Below, piece by piece: positions 33,648 to 41,715 of a DNA stretch of 64,000 bases. Under the pieces are notes generated by a model, which was given only the letters and a program-made list of their open reading frames with translations, searched no databases and was not told the origin of the DNA. How positions within the stretch are numbered: position 1 is the first letter of the stretch; the number at the start of each line of letters is the position of its first letter. The position numbers and the translations under genes were made by a program. Source of the stretch: Bradyrhizobium ottawaense (GTDB lineage Bacteria; Pseudomonadota; Alphaproteobacteria; Rhizobiales; Xanthobacteraceae); the NCBI RefSeq assembly GCF_900099825.1, contig NZ_LT629693.1:6893001-6957000 (forward strand), given 5' to 3'.

Positions 33648-33662
33648 TTAACGTTAAATTAA
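33648..33662. promoter_or_regulatory. CtrA-like site upstream of the PAS gene
   Basis: TTAACGTTAAATTAA is a perfect TTAA-N7-TTAA, and the spacer itself contains GTTAA, giving overlapping half-sites. It lies 149 bases upstream of the PAS_5 gene start. Confidence 0.5.
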
Positions 33663-33830
33663 CTACGAGGTTGGCGATCGCGATCTGACCTGCGTAGAGT
33701 GGAACGCATCAGATGGCGCCGGCGTTTCTCCGGCGCGGTTGGTACACAGGTGGCGTCAAACAGTTTGGTCGTCGCGCGGGGAGGGGTGGGGATGTGATCC
33801 CGGCTCCGGGGCGCGAAAAGATCGGCGAGA

Positions 33831-33861
33831 CAAGGGAGAGCGTTCTCAGCGCTCTCCCTTG
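33831..33861. terminator. Strong 12-bp hairpin
   Basis: CAAGGGAGAGCG (33831-33842) and CGCTCTCCCTTG (33850-33861) pair perfectly with loop TTCTCAG. No U-tract follows in either direction and no gene ends here, so its role may be as a repeat. Part of it (TCTCAGCGCTCTCCCTT) recurs at 38526-38542. The rest of 33663-34388 holds only small, unsupported frames and the repeat at 34000-34074. Confidence 0.5.
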
Positions 33862-33999
33862 TTGATTCTATTGACGTTTTCCCCGCGGGCCTTTCCGCCG
33901 GGAGGCCCAGCGGTGCAGGATCGCTACGAAAAAAGCACGCGCAATACCTACGATGCGCTGGCAATGGATTTCGACCTCGCTGATTGAGGTGTGCGCCGC

Positions 34000-34074
34000 T
34001 CACGCCGCTCCAGCCATCCGATAATCCCGTCGTCAACGCATGCACCTTGGAGGCGAGGTGCTTGTCAGGGAGCT
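34000..34074. repeat. Duplicated gene scrap, copy 1
   Basis: It shares about 75 bases with 34999-35074, starting TCACGCCGCTCCAGCCATCC and ending AGGGAGCT. On the minus strand copy 2 encodes KLADEHLASKIHCVDDEIIG and WLKRRE; copy 1 has one base fewer in the middle and is frameshifted. Confidence 0.65.
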
Positions 34075-34388
34075 AGTCCGCTTTGCCATTTCATCGAATG
34101 GGACAGCATTGCTCGCTTGAAGAGCATCGCCGCCAGTCACATGTCATAAGGATCGGGGATCGTTGGCCCGACACACTGGCAACGCACCCACCGCCTCATT
34201 GAAGGTCGCGTGCGTCCAAATAGGAGCGAGCACGGGCTGCGTTCGAGTACCGCTCGACACAGTACCTCTACGCAAACGCAACGGCACGAGCCGTCGAGGG
34301 AGACCTTGGCGGCTTTTGCGTGTGGGTCATTTGGAAGCTTTTGGCATCGGTTTCCCGTCCAGCCAATCCTCGTTGTCCGCCATGTCGT

Positions 34389-34508
34389 TTAGGGCCTTAG
34401 GGCCTTCTCGCGCCTATGTTCCAGAGCGCCCTTCCGCAGTGACTTGGATTTATCACCGCGTTTGCCGGCTTCCTCAGCTTCCTTTCGCAAATCGTCAGCC
34501 TTGGACAT
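34389..34508 (-). CDS. 39-residue highly charged protein
   Basis: ATG 34508 follows AGGAGGGGACC, one of the best ribosome-binding sites in the window. The product MSKADDLRKEAEEAGKRGDK and SKSLRKGALEHRREKALRP is a charged helix with no hydrophobic core. Many Bradyrhizobium genomes carry similar MSKADELR-type small proteins of unknown role. The good RBS is the main evidence. Confidence 0.5.
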   Translation of the reverse strand: MSKADDLRKEAEEAGKRGDKSKSLRKGALEHRREKALRP

Positions 34509-34738
34509 GGTCCCCTCCTAGGCTTCAGCACACACCCTGAATATGCGCCCGGAGTCGGGCCTTTTCCAACCCGGAACCTCGCCACAATCAAACTGACCCA
34601 CTACCCAATTGCGGGCACCGCGCTGTGCCGCCTTCTGGTCGAATGGAACCATCCACTCGGCTCGCGCTTAATCTAACCCAGGGTCACATTCCGTGCTGAT
34701 CCGTGCCCCGGCAGGGTCAGCGTTTGGCGTCGAGACAA

Positions 34739-34987
34739 ATGGTTGAGAGGTTCGCTTCCCCGCAGGTTTTCATCCGACACCATACAGCGTCCCCGATTTG
34801 CGACGTCGTGGTTTCAGTTCGGGGCCAGGAAATGGTTCTCTGCTGTCCGAGTTATTCTCAGGCACTGAAATGGGCACGTTTGGAATGCAAGTCCTACAAA
34901 ATTCCAGAGGCTGATCTTGAACCACTTGGCGGGCTGGACTACGACGAAGAACTGCCGTTATTTTTGCGCGCTCCCCCAAACAACTAA
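34739..34987 (+). CDS. Small protein of unknown function
   Basis: An 82-residue protein from ATG 34739 (MVERFASPQVFIRHHTASPI). It continues CDVVVSVRGQEMVLCCPSYS and QALKWARLECKSYKIPE, with an acidic end (DYDEELPLFLRA). A compact alpha/beta pattern and clear codon regularity suggest a real gene, though it lies in an eroded region. No membrane segment. No known function; I recall similar rhizobial proteins. Confidence 0.6.
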   Translation: MVERFASPQVFIRHHTASPICDVVVSVRGQEMVLCCPSYSQALKWARLECKSYKIPEADLEPLGGLDYDEELPLFLRAPPNN

Positions 34988-34998
34988 TTGACGCCTGC

Positions 34999-35074
34999 TC
35001 ACGGCGCTTCAGCCATCCGATAATCTCGTCGTCAACGCAGTGGATCTTGGAGGCGAGGTGCTCGTCGGCGAGCT
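34999..35074. repeat. Duplicated gene scrap, copy 2
   Basis: The better-preserved partner of 34000-34074, 1 kb away in the same orientation. On the minus strand it is an open frame fragment KLADEHLASKIHCVDDEIIG. The remaining bases to 35305 hold no gene I can support. Confidence 0.65.
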
Positions 35075-35305
35075 TCGCTCCACCGTAGCAGACGATGACA
35101 TCGCAATCGGCAGCGTAGCTGACCGATGTCTGCTTTCAGGGGTAAAGCAGAAATTCCATTTCAAGGGTGTCAGGACCGTTTTTGACCCAAGCGGAAGTCA
35201 GCGGCTTTACGAGCTTCGCCTTTCCTTGGCAGCCACCCACTCCCGTTTGCATTTTGGCCGTCCGGAGCCCGGGGAGGGCCGCCAGGCTTCTGCTCAATCG
35301 GTGCA

Positions 35306-35656
35306 TTACCGGCTTTGACCCTTACACGGCCAATCTCGACCATGCACACGGCCAAGACCCAAAGTGTTCGCTAGCCACAACGGAACCGTTTCCTCTTGAG
35401 GCCCATAGCGTATTACGGGCACTACGGGCCCGCCGCATGGATCGACCCGGTCGTCCTCAGGGCGATAACGATATCGTGGAACAATATAGTAATCCCAGTA
35501 AGGAGTTGTCCTTACCACGGGCACCCTGATGAGAGGCCTTTCCCGTGGTTCACGAACGACTTTGGCCTTCTGCGCATGCGCTGCGACACTAAACGTCCCC
35601 AGGTTACACAACACCAGGGCGGTTCCGAGAGCGAACGCTACGGTCATTATCCTCAT
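35306..35656 (-). CDS. Small secreted basic protein
   Basis: A 116-residue protein from ATG 35656, seven to eight bases after GGAGG. Residues 1-29 form a Sec signal (MRIMTVAFALGTALVLCNLG, ending AAHAQ). The mature part is basic and aromatic: VVRTTPYWDYYIVPRYRYRP followed by DDRVDPCGGPVVPVIRYG. After that the sequence loses this style (QEETVPLWLANTLGLGRVHG), so an original stop may have been lost by a nearby frameshift. Function unknown. Confidence 0.6.
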   Translation of the reverse strand: MRIMTVAFALGTALVLCNLGTFSVAAHAQKAKVVREPRERPLIRVPVVRTTPYWDYYIVPRYRYRPEDDRVDPCGGPVVPVIRYGPQEETVPLWLANTLGLGRVHGRDWPCKGQSR

Positions 35657-35907
35657 GCCTTGGCCTCCTTGCCACACACAGCCTAGACCCAACTCGGACA
35701 TCCGGCGACGTTCGACTTCGCGCCGCTGTTGAGCGTATATCGGACATCAAAGGCACCTGATCCGCAACGCCTCATTTTATGAAGACTAGCGGCCCATCTG
35801 GCTTGGCGAAGCCGCGCGGCCCTGGGGGGCCTTGCCGCCGACGATCCAGCGCATTGCAGGATCGTGACGAAGACGTTCGGCATAGCAGCCATCGAGAGTA
35901 GGAGATC

Positions 35908-36237
35908 ATGATGTTTATCGCAATGAACCGTTTCCGGGTTACCAAAGGGTCTGAAGCAGCCTTCGAGCAGGTCTGGATGTCGCGCGACAGTCATCTCGAA
36001 AAAGTCCCGGGCTTCGTAGAGTTTCACCTTCTCAAAGGTCCCGAGGCCGAGGATCACACGCTTTATGCTTCTCATACCGTCTGGGAAAACCGTGCCGTGT
36101 TTGAAGCGTGGACCAAATCAGAGGCGTTCCGTGCTGCGCATAGTCGGGCAGGGGATAACAAGCCGCTGTATCTGGATCACCCCCAGTTCGAGGGCTTTGA
36201 GGTTCGCCAGACGGTGGGACGCGGCAAGGTCGCGTAA
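35908..36237 (+). CDS. Antibiotic biosynthesis monooxygenase (ABM) family, IsdG/HmuQ-like
   Basis: A 109-residue ABM-fold protein. It reads MFIAMNRFRVTKGSEAAFEQ, EKVPGFVEFHLLKGPEAEDH and VWENRAVFEAWTKSEAFRAA, then SRAGDNKPLYLDHPQFEGFE. The His in AAHSRAG is placed like the haem ligand of IsdG-type haem-degrading enzymes, and Bradyrhizobium HmuQ/HmuD belong to this group. Haem degradation for iron release is a fair inference, but no haem uptake genes are adjacent. Good RBS (GGAG) before 35908. Confidence 0.82.
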   Translation: MMFIAMNRFRVTKGSEAAFEQVWMSRDSHLEKVPGFVEFHLLKGPEAEDHTLYASHTVWENRAVFEAWTKSEAFRAAHSRAGDNKPLYLDHPQFEGFEVRQTVGRGKVA

Positions 36238-36307
36238 TACGCACGGACATTTTGCTGTCCATCGCAAGCGCGTGAGAACCCGTCAATGTCCGTTCTTGGA
36301 TTGCCGG

Positions 36308-37483
36308 CTCAACCGGTCGACGCAACACAGGCGTTAAATCTCTCTGCTGGGGTTTCAAATTGCAAGGTCTCACGTGGTCGTTCGTTGAGCTGACGAGCCA
36401 CTTTGTTCAGATGGGCTTGCGAATGTACCGACAAGTCGGTGCTCTTCGGAAAATACTGTCTCAGCAGGCCATTGGTGTTCTCGTTCGACCTGCGCTGCCA
36501 CGGGCTTTGCGGGTCGCAAAAATAGACGTCGATTTTGGTCGCCAACGTAAAGCGGCGATGATCCGTCAGTTCCTTTCCCCGGTCCCAGGTCAGGGACTTA
36601 TACAGCTCCTTTGGTAGCTTCTTCGCCTGCTTGATGAGTGCGGTGACGACCGTTCGGGTGTCCTTACCGGCCACCTTGGCCAACATCACGTAACGCGTAT
36701 GACGCTCGACCAAGGTCGCGATGTAGCTGTTGTTCGGCCCGGACAGGAGATCGCCTTCCCAATGGCCAGGCACCGCTCGATCTTCAACCGCCGCCGGTCG
36801 CTGACGGATTGAGACGATATCCTTGATATGCCCCCGTCTGTCGCCGTTCGGATCAACCGGCTGGGAGCGACGCATTGAGCGCTTCGATCGAAGATGACTA
36901 AGCAGCTCTTTCTTGAGCACGCCACGTGTTTGTACAAATAAGCTGCGGTAGATCGTCTCGTGTGACACCTGATTACACTCGTCTTCAGGATGGGTTCTCT
37001 TCAGCCAACCGGCTATCTGCTCGGGCGACCAATCCAATCTGAGCTTCCCCGCCACAGCTCGCCGTAGCCGCGGACTGTTCGCCAATTTACAACATTTTGG
37101 ACGACGAGCCCGCGCCCAGGCATTCTCGTCCGCAAGCGCCGCACGGTAGCGATCACAGCCGCCATTGCGGCTCATTTCCCGGCTCACCGTCGAGGGTGAG
37201 CGGCCAAGCAACCTGGCGATCGATCGGGCCGATCGACGTGCCGTAACGCCTCTGGAAATCACCTCGCGTTCTGCGAGCGTCAATGCCAGCCTGGAGCGAC
37301 ACCGCTCGGCAGGACGAATCCCACCATGCGGCGCCACCAAAAAATAGATCGACGATGACTGCTTGCCAAAAGCTCGTCCGATTGCCTTTAGCGACTCTCC
37401 GCGCTTCCAGCGATCCCATAACTCCGTTTTCTCTGCCGCAGTAAACCCTCTATGAAATATGTGAGTTGCGTCGACCGGTTGAG
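36308..37483 (-). mobile_element. IS30-family insertion sequence
   Basis: Inverted repeats of 19 bp bound the element: CTCAACCGGTCGACGCAAC at 36308-36326 and GTTGCGTCGACCGGTTGAG at 37465-37483. The size of about 1.18 kb fits IS30. Outside the arms the flanks do not match. Because the right arm falls inside the 5' part of the long transposase frame, the exact outer limit on that side is uncertain by about 30 bases. Confidence 0.75.
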
Positions 37484-37508
37484 ACCACCGATGAACAGCG
37501 GAAAACAT
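36309..37508 (-). CDS. IS30-family transposase
   Basis: About 399 residues from ATG 37508, or fewer if the true start lies inside the repeat. The N-terminal helix-turn-helix (FTAAEKTELWDRWKRGESLK and RSIARLLGRSPSTVSREMSR) is followed by a DDE domain: the D in VPGHWEGDLLSG, the second D in LTWDRGKELTDH, and the E in QRRSNENTNGLLRQY. The order and spacing fit IS30. Stop overlaps the left inverted repeat. Frame intact, so probably functional. Confidence 0.88.
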   Translation of the reverse strand: MFSAVHRWSQPVDATHIFHRGFTAAEKTELWDRWKRGESLKAIGRAFGKQSSSIYFLVAPHGGIRPAERCRSRLALTLAEREVISRGVTARRSARSIARLLGRSPSTVSREMSRNGGCDRYRAALADENAWARARRPKCCKLANSPRLRRAVAGKLRLDWSPEQIAGWLKRTHPEDECNQVSHETIYRSLFVQTRGVLKKELLSHLRSKRSMRRSQPVDPNGDRRGHIKDIVSIRQRPAAVEDRAVPGHWEGDLLSGPNNSYIATLVERHTRYVMLAKVAGKDTRTVVTALIKQAKKLPKELYKSLTWDRGKELTDHRRFTLATKIDVYFCDPQSPWQRRSNENTNGLLRQYFPKSTDLSVHSQAHLNKVARQLNERPRETLQFETPAERFNACVASTG

Positions 37509-37610
37509 GTGCTCGTATTGAGCTTTTCCGGTTTTGACCCGACTCGGACATTGCCCCGCATTCAATTAACCGGCCACGTTGCAGTAACTGTATCGGCCGC
37601 GCTAAGAAAG

Positions 37611-38243
37611 ATGATGACGCTTCGCTCTATTCCTGCGCCTCTCTGGATGGCCGCTGCCCTTTTCCCGATGGTGGTGTCGCAAATTGTGCGACTGCAACAA
37701 TCCGATCCAGCAGCATGGATTTTTTGGGATTACGCTGGCCGCCTCGGAACTTTGGCAATTCTGGGCGTCATTCCTGCTGCGCGAGCAATAGCCTTCCGAA
37801 TTGAACCATTCAGAATGCCGCAGTGGGAAGCATCCATCTGGATCGTCGGCATCGTCCTCGCCGACCACTATGTGGGTGGTTGGATCCGACGCACCATGAA
37901 TGCAGCGCTGCCCTCAACAGTGCTCGGGACATATCCTGAAACGCATGGTTGGCTACACTTCTTCGATATTGTTTTTGGTCTTGCGCTAGTTGCCTTAAGT
38001 GAGGAGATCATATTCCGTCGCTGTGCGCGTCATCTGTTCCAAAATTATTTGGAGGACGGCTATGCGTTGGTTTGCGTCACATCTCTGCTGTTTGGGGCCT
38101 ATCACTGGTGGACAGGTGTCGGGAATATCGGCGAGGTCGTGTTGATAGGGTGGTTGTTGATGCTGTTGTACCGCCGATCCGGGGCGCTTTGGCCGGCGGT
38201 TCTTGCGCACTACCTGACCGATATCGTGGACTTCGCCTTTTAA
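37611..38243 (+). CDS. CPBP family intramembrane metalloprotease
   Basis: A 210-residue membrane protein from ATG 37611 (MMTLRSIPAPLWMAAALFPM). The long upstream open frame runs into the IS30 element and is not used. Motif 1 is EEIIFR (in LSEEIIFRR), motif 2 FGAYH, motif 3 HYLTD near the end, as in CAAX/Abi (CPBP) proteases. These act on prenylated or membrane proteins and, in bacteria, sometimes in bacteriocin self-immunity. No partner gene is adjacent. The IS may separate it from its original promoter. Confidence 0.82.
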   Translation: MMTLRSIPAPLWMAAALFPMVVSQIVRLQQSDPAAWIFWDYAGRLGTLAILGVIPAARAIAFRIEPFRMPQWEASIWIVGIVLADHYVGGWIRRTMNAALPSTVLGTYPETHGWLHFFDIVFGLALVALSEEIIFRRCARHLFQNYLEDGYALVCVTSLLFGAYHWWTGVGNIGEVVLIGWLLMLLYRRSGALWPAVLAHYLTDIVDFAF

Positions 38244-38291
38244 GACACTCATGGGTCACATTTTTCGGTCAGCCGCGTGAGCTAAGCTCTC

Positions 38292-38315
38292 CGCCTTCAT
38301 CGGTTGATGAAGGCG
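38292..38315. terminator. 10-bp hairpin after the CPBP gene
   Basis: CGCCTTCATC (38292-38301) and GATGAAGGCG (38306-38315) pair perfectly with loop GGTT, 49 bases after the stop. No U-tract. The remaining bases to 38574 hold degenerate TCGGACAT-type scraps and no gene. Confidence 0.5.
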
Positions 38316-38574
38316 CGAGCCGATGTCGGATATTGGCACTTTTCGGACATGGCGCGATGTCTGACCTAGGTCCGTTATGCGCATATAGAGCGGACATGGA
38401 AACCGATCATGGATCGGTCGTCGCGGACCTCCGAAAACTGGTGCCGGTCGCCGAGGGACCATCCACGCACCGGCTGACGGGGTTTCTTTAACGCGCTACT
38501 CTCCGTCCTTCGCGCCAGAGGTGCTCTCAGCGCTCTCCCTTTTTCTTTTCTTCTGCCAAAACGCGGTTTTCGGT

Positions 38575-38624
38575 GTCCCGGACGCGGTGCAGCGCCTCTT
38601 GGCGGTGCTCCGCAGAGCCGGGAC
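38575..38624. repeat. Palindromic repeat, copy 1 (left of the GIY-YIG gene)
   Basis: GTCCCGG at one end and CCGGGAC at the other bracket ACGCGGTGCAGCGCCTC and CCGCAGAG. Copies occur at 39007-39053 (inverted) and 39078-39126 (direct). Confidence 0.7.
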
Positions 38625-38638
38625 CTACACTGGGATCC

Positions 38639-38932
38639 TCAAGAATTGAGTTGGCTCGTCAGGTCGCTCCAACCGGGATTGGATTCTTCAATCAATTTGA
38701 TCTTCCAGGCCCGCCGCCACCGCTTGAGAGAATGTTCTCGCGCGCGGGCCTCAAGAATGGAATCGAACGCCTCAAAATGGACCAGCAGGTCGACCCCATA
38801 TTTTTTGGTGAAGCCGCGAACGAGCTTCGCTTTATGTTCTGACATCCGGCGCGCCAGATTGTTGGTGACGCCGACGTAGAGCGTTCCGTTTCTTTGGCTC
38901 GCAAGGATATAGACGAAGAACGGTCCGTTCAT
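38639..38932 (-). CDS. GIY-YIG nuclease family protein
   Basis: A 97-residue protein from ATG 38932 (MNGPFFVYILASQRNGTLYV). The GIY-YIG pattern is seen as FVYIL and LYVGV, with the catalytic Arg in NNLARRMSEHK and the acidic residue in EAFDSILEAREHSLKRWRR-like helix (E in LEARAREHSL). This URI/YhbQ-like subfamily is small and multi-copy in Bradyrhizobium. Palindromic repeats sit on both sides. Biological role not established. Confidence 0.88.
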   Translation of the reverse strand: MNGPFFVYILASQRNGTLYVGVTNNLARRMSEHKAKLVRGFTKKYGVDLLVHFEAFDSILEARAREHSLKRWRRAWKIKLIEESNPGWSDLTSQLNS

Positions 38933-39006
38933 GTCGATCAAACCCGGATCGGCGTCGTTGGGCAGGGTTCAGTCTTGCAAAACTGTCTTACGTTGCCAAC
39001 GTGTGG

Positions 39007-39053
39007 GTCCCGGCTCTGCGTCGCGTCACTGCGTGCCGTGCCGCGTCCGGGAC
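39007..39053. repeat. Palindromic repeat, copy 2 (inverted)
   Basis: GTCCCGGCTCTGCG to GCGTCCGGGAC, the reverse orientation of copy 1 with a few differences. It faces copy 3 at 39078-39126, so the pair makes a larger inverted structure upstream of the GIY-YIG gene. Confidence 0.65.
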
Positions 39054-39077
39054 ACGAGGTCTTGCGTGCTGTCGCCT

Positions 39078-39126
39078 GTCCAAGACGCGGTGCAGCGCCT
39101 CCTGGGGTGCGCCGCAGAGCCGGGAC
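39078..39126. repeat. Palindromic repeat, copy 3
   Basis: GACGCGGTGCAGCGCCTC and CCGCAGAGCCGGGACC match copy 1 almost exactly; the left GTCCCGG is changed to GTCCAAG. Together with copy 1 it brackets about 0.45 kb containing the nuclease gene. Bases 39127-39243 have no gene of their own. Confidence 0.65.
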
Positions 39127-39243
39127 CCATGAACTTGATTGCGAACTTCACCACGGCCCTGATTTTGTGCACTTGCACAGGGCGGGCAAAGCCGCCTATC
39201 TGGGCTGATAACGCCCAAAACCGCCTCGTAAGGTTCCGGACCC

Positions 39244-40041
39244 TTGGACTCCCCGCCCGAATCCCACCTGGAACTGCCGCCGGAACCCCCGCGCGAGCCG
39301 ATCCTGACGCTGCCGGGTGCGCTGACGGCCTATGTTGCGCTGATCGCGCTCATTCATTTGCGGGTGCTGCTGCCGCCGGAGGCAGAAAACTGGACCATCG
39401 ACGTCTTCGGCTTCATCCCGAAGCGCTACGATTCCACGCTGCTCGACATCACCTTTCCGGGCGGCGCCGGCGCCAAGGTCTGGACCTTCGTCACCTATTC
39501 GCTGCTGCACGCCAATCTCAGCCATATCGGCTTCAACGTGCTGTGGCTGCTGCCGTTCGGCAGCGCGCTGGCGCGCCGGTTCGGCGCCGTCAGGTTCTTC
39601 GTGTTCATGACGGTGACGGCGGCGGCCGGCGCGGTGGCGCATCTGCTCACCCATGAGCACGCGATCGCGCCGATGATCGGCGCCTCGGCATCGGTTTCCG
39701 GCACCATGGCGGCGGCGATCCGGTTTGCCTTCGTGCAGGGCAGCTTCCTGTCGTTCAGCCGGGGCGATGCGGAAGCCGCCGCCAGGGTTCCGGCGTTGTC
39801 GCTGGCCGATGCGCTGCGCAACAAGCGCGTGCTCGGATTTCTCGGCGTCTGGTTCGGCGTCAACATCATCTTTGGGGTCGGCTCGATTGCGATCGGCGCC
39901 GACGGCGCCAGCGTCGCTTGGCAGGCACATATCGGCGGATTTCTTGCCGGCCTGATGCTGTTCTCGCTGTTCGACCCCGTGCCGCGGGCGGCGCCGCATG
40001 CTGCGGATGCGTCCTCGCCGGATGGATCAGGCCGCATCTGA
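39244..40041 (+). CDS. Rhomboid-family intramembrane serine protease
   Basis: A 265-residue protein with six or seven predicted membrane helices. The Ser lies in IGASASVSGTM, a variant of the usual GxSG, and the His in WQAHIGGFLAGLM. The conserved WxxxxxxxLHxxxxHxxxN part reads TFVTYSLLHANLSHIGFNVL. These residues support an active protease. Rhomboids cut membrane proteins within helices. The start is a TTG at 39244 with a weak ribosome-binding site, so the N-terminal 20 Pro/Glu-rich residues are uncertain. Confidence 0.88.
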   Translation: MDSPPESHLELPPEPPREPILTLPGALTAYVALIALIHLRVLLPPEAENWTIDVFGFIPKRYDSTLLDITFPGGAGAKVWTFVTYSLLHANLSHIGFNVLWLLPFGSALARRFGAVRFFVFMTVTAAAGAVAHLLTHEHAIAPMIGASASVSGTMAAAIRFAFVQGSFLSFSRGDAEAAARVPALSLADALRNKRVLGFLGVWFGVNIIFGVGSIAIGADGASVAWQAHIGGFLAGLMLFSLFDPVPRAAPHAADASSPDGSGRI

Positions 40042-40234
40042 TCGGCGCTTGCAGCGCACGGCGATTTCATCCATCATCTTCACAGGTCGTAACCCAAGCC
40101 AAAGGCTGCCGCTGAGCAAGACAGCCCTGCTTATTGACCGCGCCCGCAACCTATCCGGCGCGAAACTGTTGATTGAAGACTCAACGAACATGTCGGGCCC
40201 CTTGCGGGGCGCGAGCGGATTCAGGGAGGCGACA

Positions 40235-40663
40235 ATGACGGTACGAGCAATTCTCGACACCAAGGGCCATCAGATCCTGACCGTGGAGCCGGACGCCAAG
40301 CTGTCGGCGGCGGTCAAGCTGCTGGGCGAACGCAAGATCGGCGCCGTGCTGGTGATGAGCGAAGGGCGCCTGGAGGGTATCCTGTCGGAGCGCGACATCG
40401 TGCGCGTGCTCGGTGAGCGCGGCGCCAGGGTGCTCGATGAGCCCGTCACCAGCAGCATGACGCGCAAGGTCGTCAGTTGCAGACAGTCCGACACCGTGAG
40501 CGGCATCATGGAAATGATGACGCTCGGCAAGTTCAGGCATCTGCCCGTGGTCGAAGACGGCAAGGTGGTCGGCCTGATCTCGATCGGCGACATCGTCAAA
40601 TGGCGTGTCAAGGAATACGAGACCGAGCAGGAAGCGCTGCGCGACTACATCAAGACGGCCTAG
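40235..40663 (+). CDS. Tandem CBS-domain protein
   Basis: A 142-residue protein made only of two CBS domains (MTVRAILDTKGHQILTVEPD then LSAAVKLLGERKIGAVLVMS; SCRQSDTVSGIMEMMTLGKF then LPVVEDGKVVGLISIGDIVK). Such pairs bind AMP, ATP or other adenosyl ligands and regulate partner proteins. ATG 40235 follows GGAGGC. It ends two bases before the convergent patatin gene stop. A longer upstream open frame is not used. Confidence 0.92.
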   Translation: MTVRAILDTKGHQILTVEPDAKLSAAVKLLGERKIGAVLVMSEGRLEGILSERDIVRVLGERGARVLDEPVTSSMTRKVVSCRQSDTVSGIMEMMTLGKFRHLPVVEDGKVVGLISIGDIVKWRVKEYETEQEALRDYIKTA

Positions 40664-40665
40664 CG

Positions 40666-41715
40666 CTATTCCTGGCCCGTTGCCTTGTCGGCGGAAGGGC
40701 CCGTCTCCGCCGCGGGTGCCAGAATGTGGATGGCCTCCTGGATCGAGTCGATCGCGCGTTCGGCCGCGCGCGCGCCATGGGCGATCAGGTCGCCGGCGCG
40801 GTGAAAATCGAAAAAACCGATCTGTCCGACGCGGGGCGAGATCAACAGATCCGGCGGATCGCCGGCCAGTCGCGCACGGGTGATGCGGTCCTGCATGATG
40901 TTGAAGGCGTCGACCATGACGGTGGAGATGCCGGGCCGTCCGTCGCCGCCGAAGAATTCGCGTTTCATGGTGCGCTCGGCGGAGAAGAATTTGCCGAGTC
41001 CCCGTTTCGGCGGCTCCGGCGCAGTCTCTGCTGCGACCGATACCGAGGGGTCGGCCGAGGATCCATGCGAATAGATCGTCGTGGAATGGGTAAAGACGTC
41101 GCTGGAGAGATTGGCGGCGATCACGATCTCCGCGCCGAGCGCGCGCGCCGCCGATACCGGCACCGGATTGACCAGCGCGCCGTCGACCAGCCAGCGATCG
41201 CCGATCAGGACCGGCGAAAATAATCCAGGCATGGCGTAGGAGGCGCGCATGGCGTCGACCATGCGGCCGTGAGTCAGCCAGATCTCGTGGCCGGTGCGAA
41301 CCTCGGTGGCGACGGTCGCGAACTTCACCGGCAGATCCTCGATCAGGCTGCGGCCCAGCGTGCTTTCGATCTCGGCGGCGAGTTTGGCGCCGCTGAGCAG
41401 GCCGGAGCCGTTGAGGCGGATGTCGAGGTAGGAGAGGATATTTCGCGGCTGCAGGCTGCGGGCCCATTCCTCCAGTTTGTCGAGATGTCCCGCCGCGTAG
41501 GCCCCGCCGACCACCCCGCCCATCGAGGTCCCCACCACGACATTGGGAACGATGCCATGCGCGGCCAGCGTCTTGATGATGCCGATATGGGCGAAGCCGC
41601 GGGCGGCGCCGCCGCCCAGCGCCAGCCCAATCACCGGCCGCCGGACCGTGCCAAGCCCCACCTTGTCGCGGCTGTCGGAGCCTTTTTGGCCGCGCCCCAT
41701 CCAATTATCCAACAC
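40666..41715 (-). CDS. Patatin-like phospholipase family protein
   Basis: A 349-residue protein with GTG start at 41715, well spaced after GGAGAG. Oxyanion motif GGGAARG, nucleophile elbow GTSMGG, and Asp in RWLVDGALVNPVP. This is the RssA/YlbK-like subfamily with a conserved N-terminal half and a variable C-terminal regulatory part (here KRGLGKFFSAERTMKREFFG). Esterase or phospholipase activity is likely; cytoplasmic. It is convergent with the CBS gene. Confidence 0.92.
   Translation of the reverse strand: MLDNWMGRGQKGSDSRDKVGLGTVRRPVIGLALGGGAARGFAHIGIIKTLAAHGIVPNVVVGTSMGGVVGGAYAAGHLDKLEEWARSLQPRNILSYLDIRLNGSGLLSGAKLAAEIESTLGRSLIEDLPVKFATVATEVRTGHEIWLTHGRMVDAMRASYAMPGLFSPVLIGDRWLVDGALVNPVPVSAARALGAEIVIAANLSSDVFTHSTTIYSHGSSADPSVSVAAETAPEPPKRGLGKFFSAERTMKREFFGGDGRPGISTVMVDAFNIMQDRITRARLAGDPPDLLISPRVGQIGFFDFHRAGDLIAHGARAAERAIDSIQEAIHILAPAAETGPSADKATGQE

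Noticed and set aside
39998..40234. N-terminal extension of the CBS protein
   Set aside because: ATG 40235 has a GGAGGC site; the upstream residues overlap the rhomboid gene end and are not conserved-looking.
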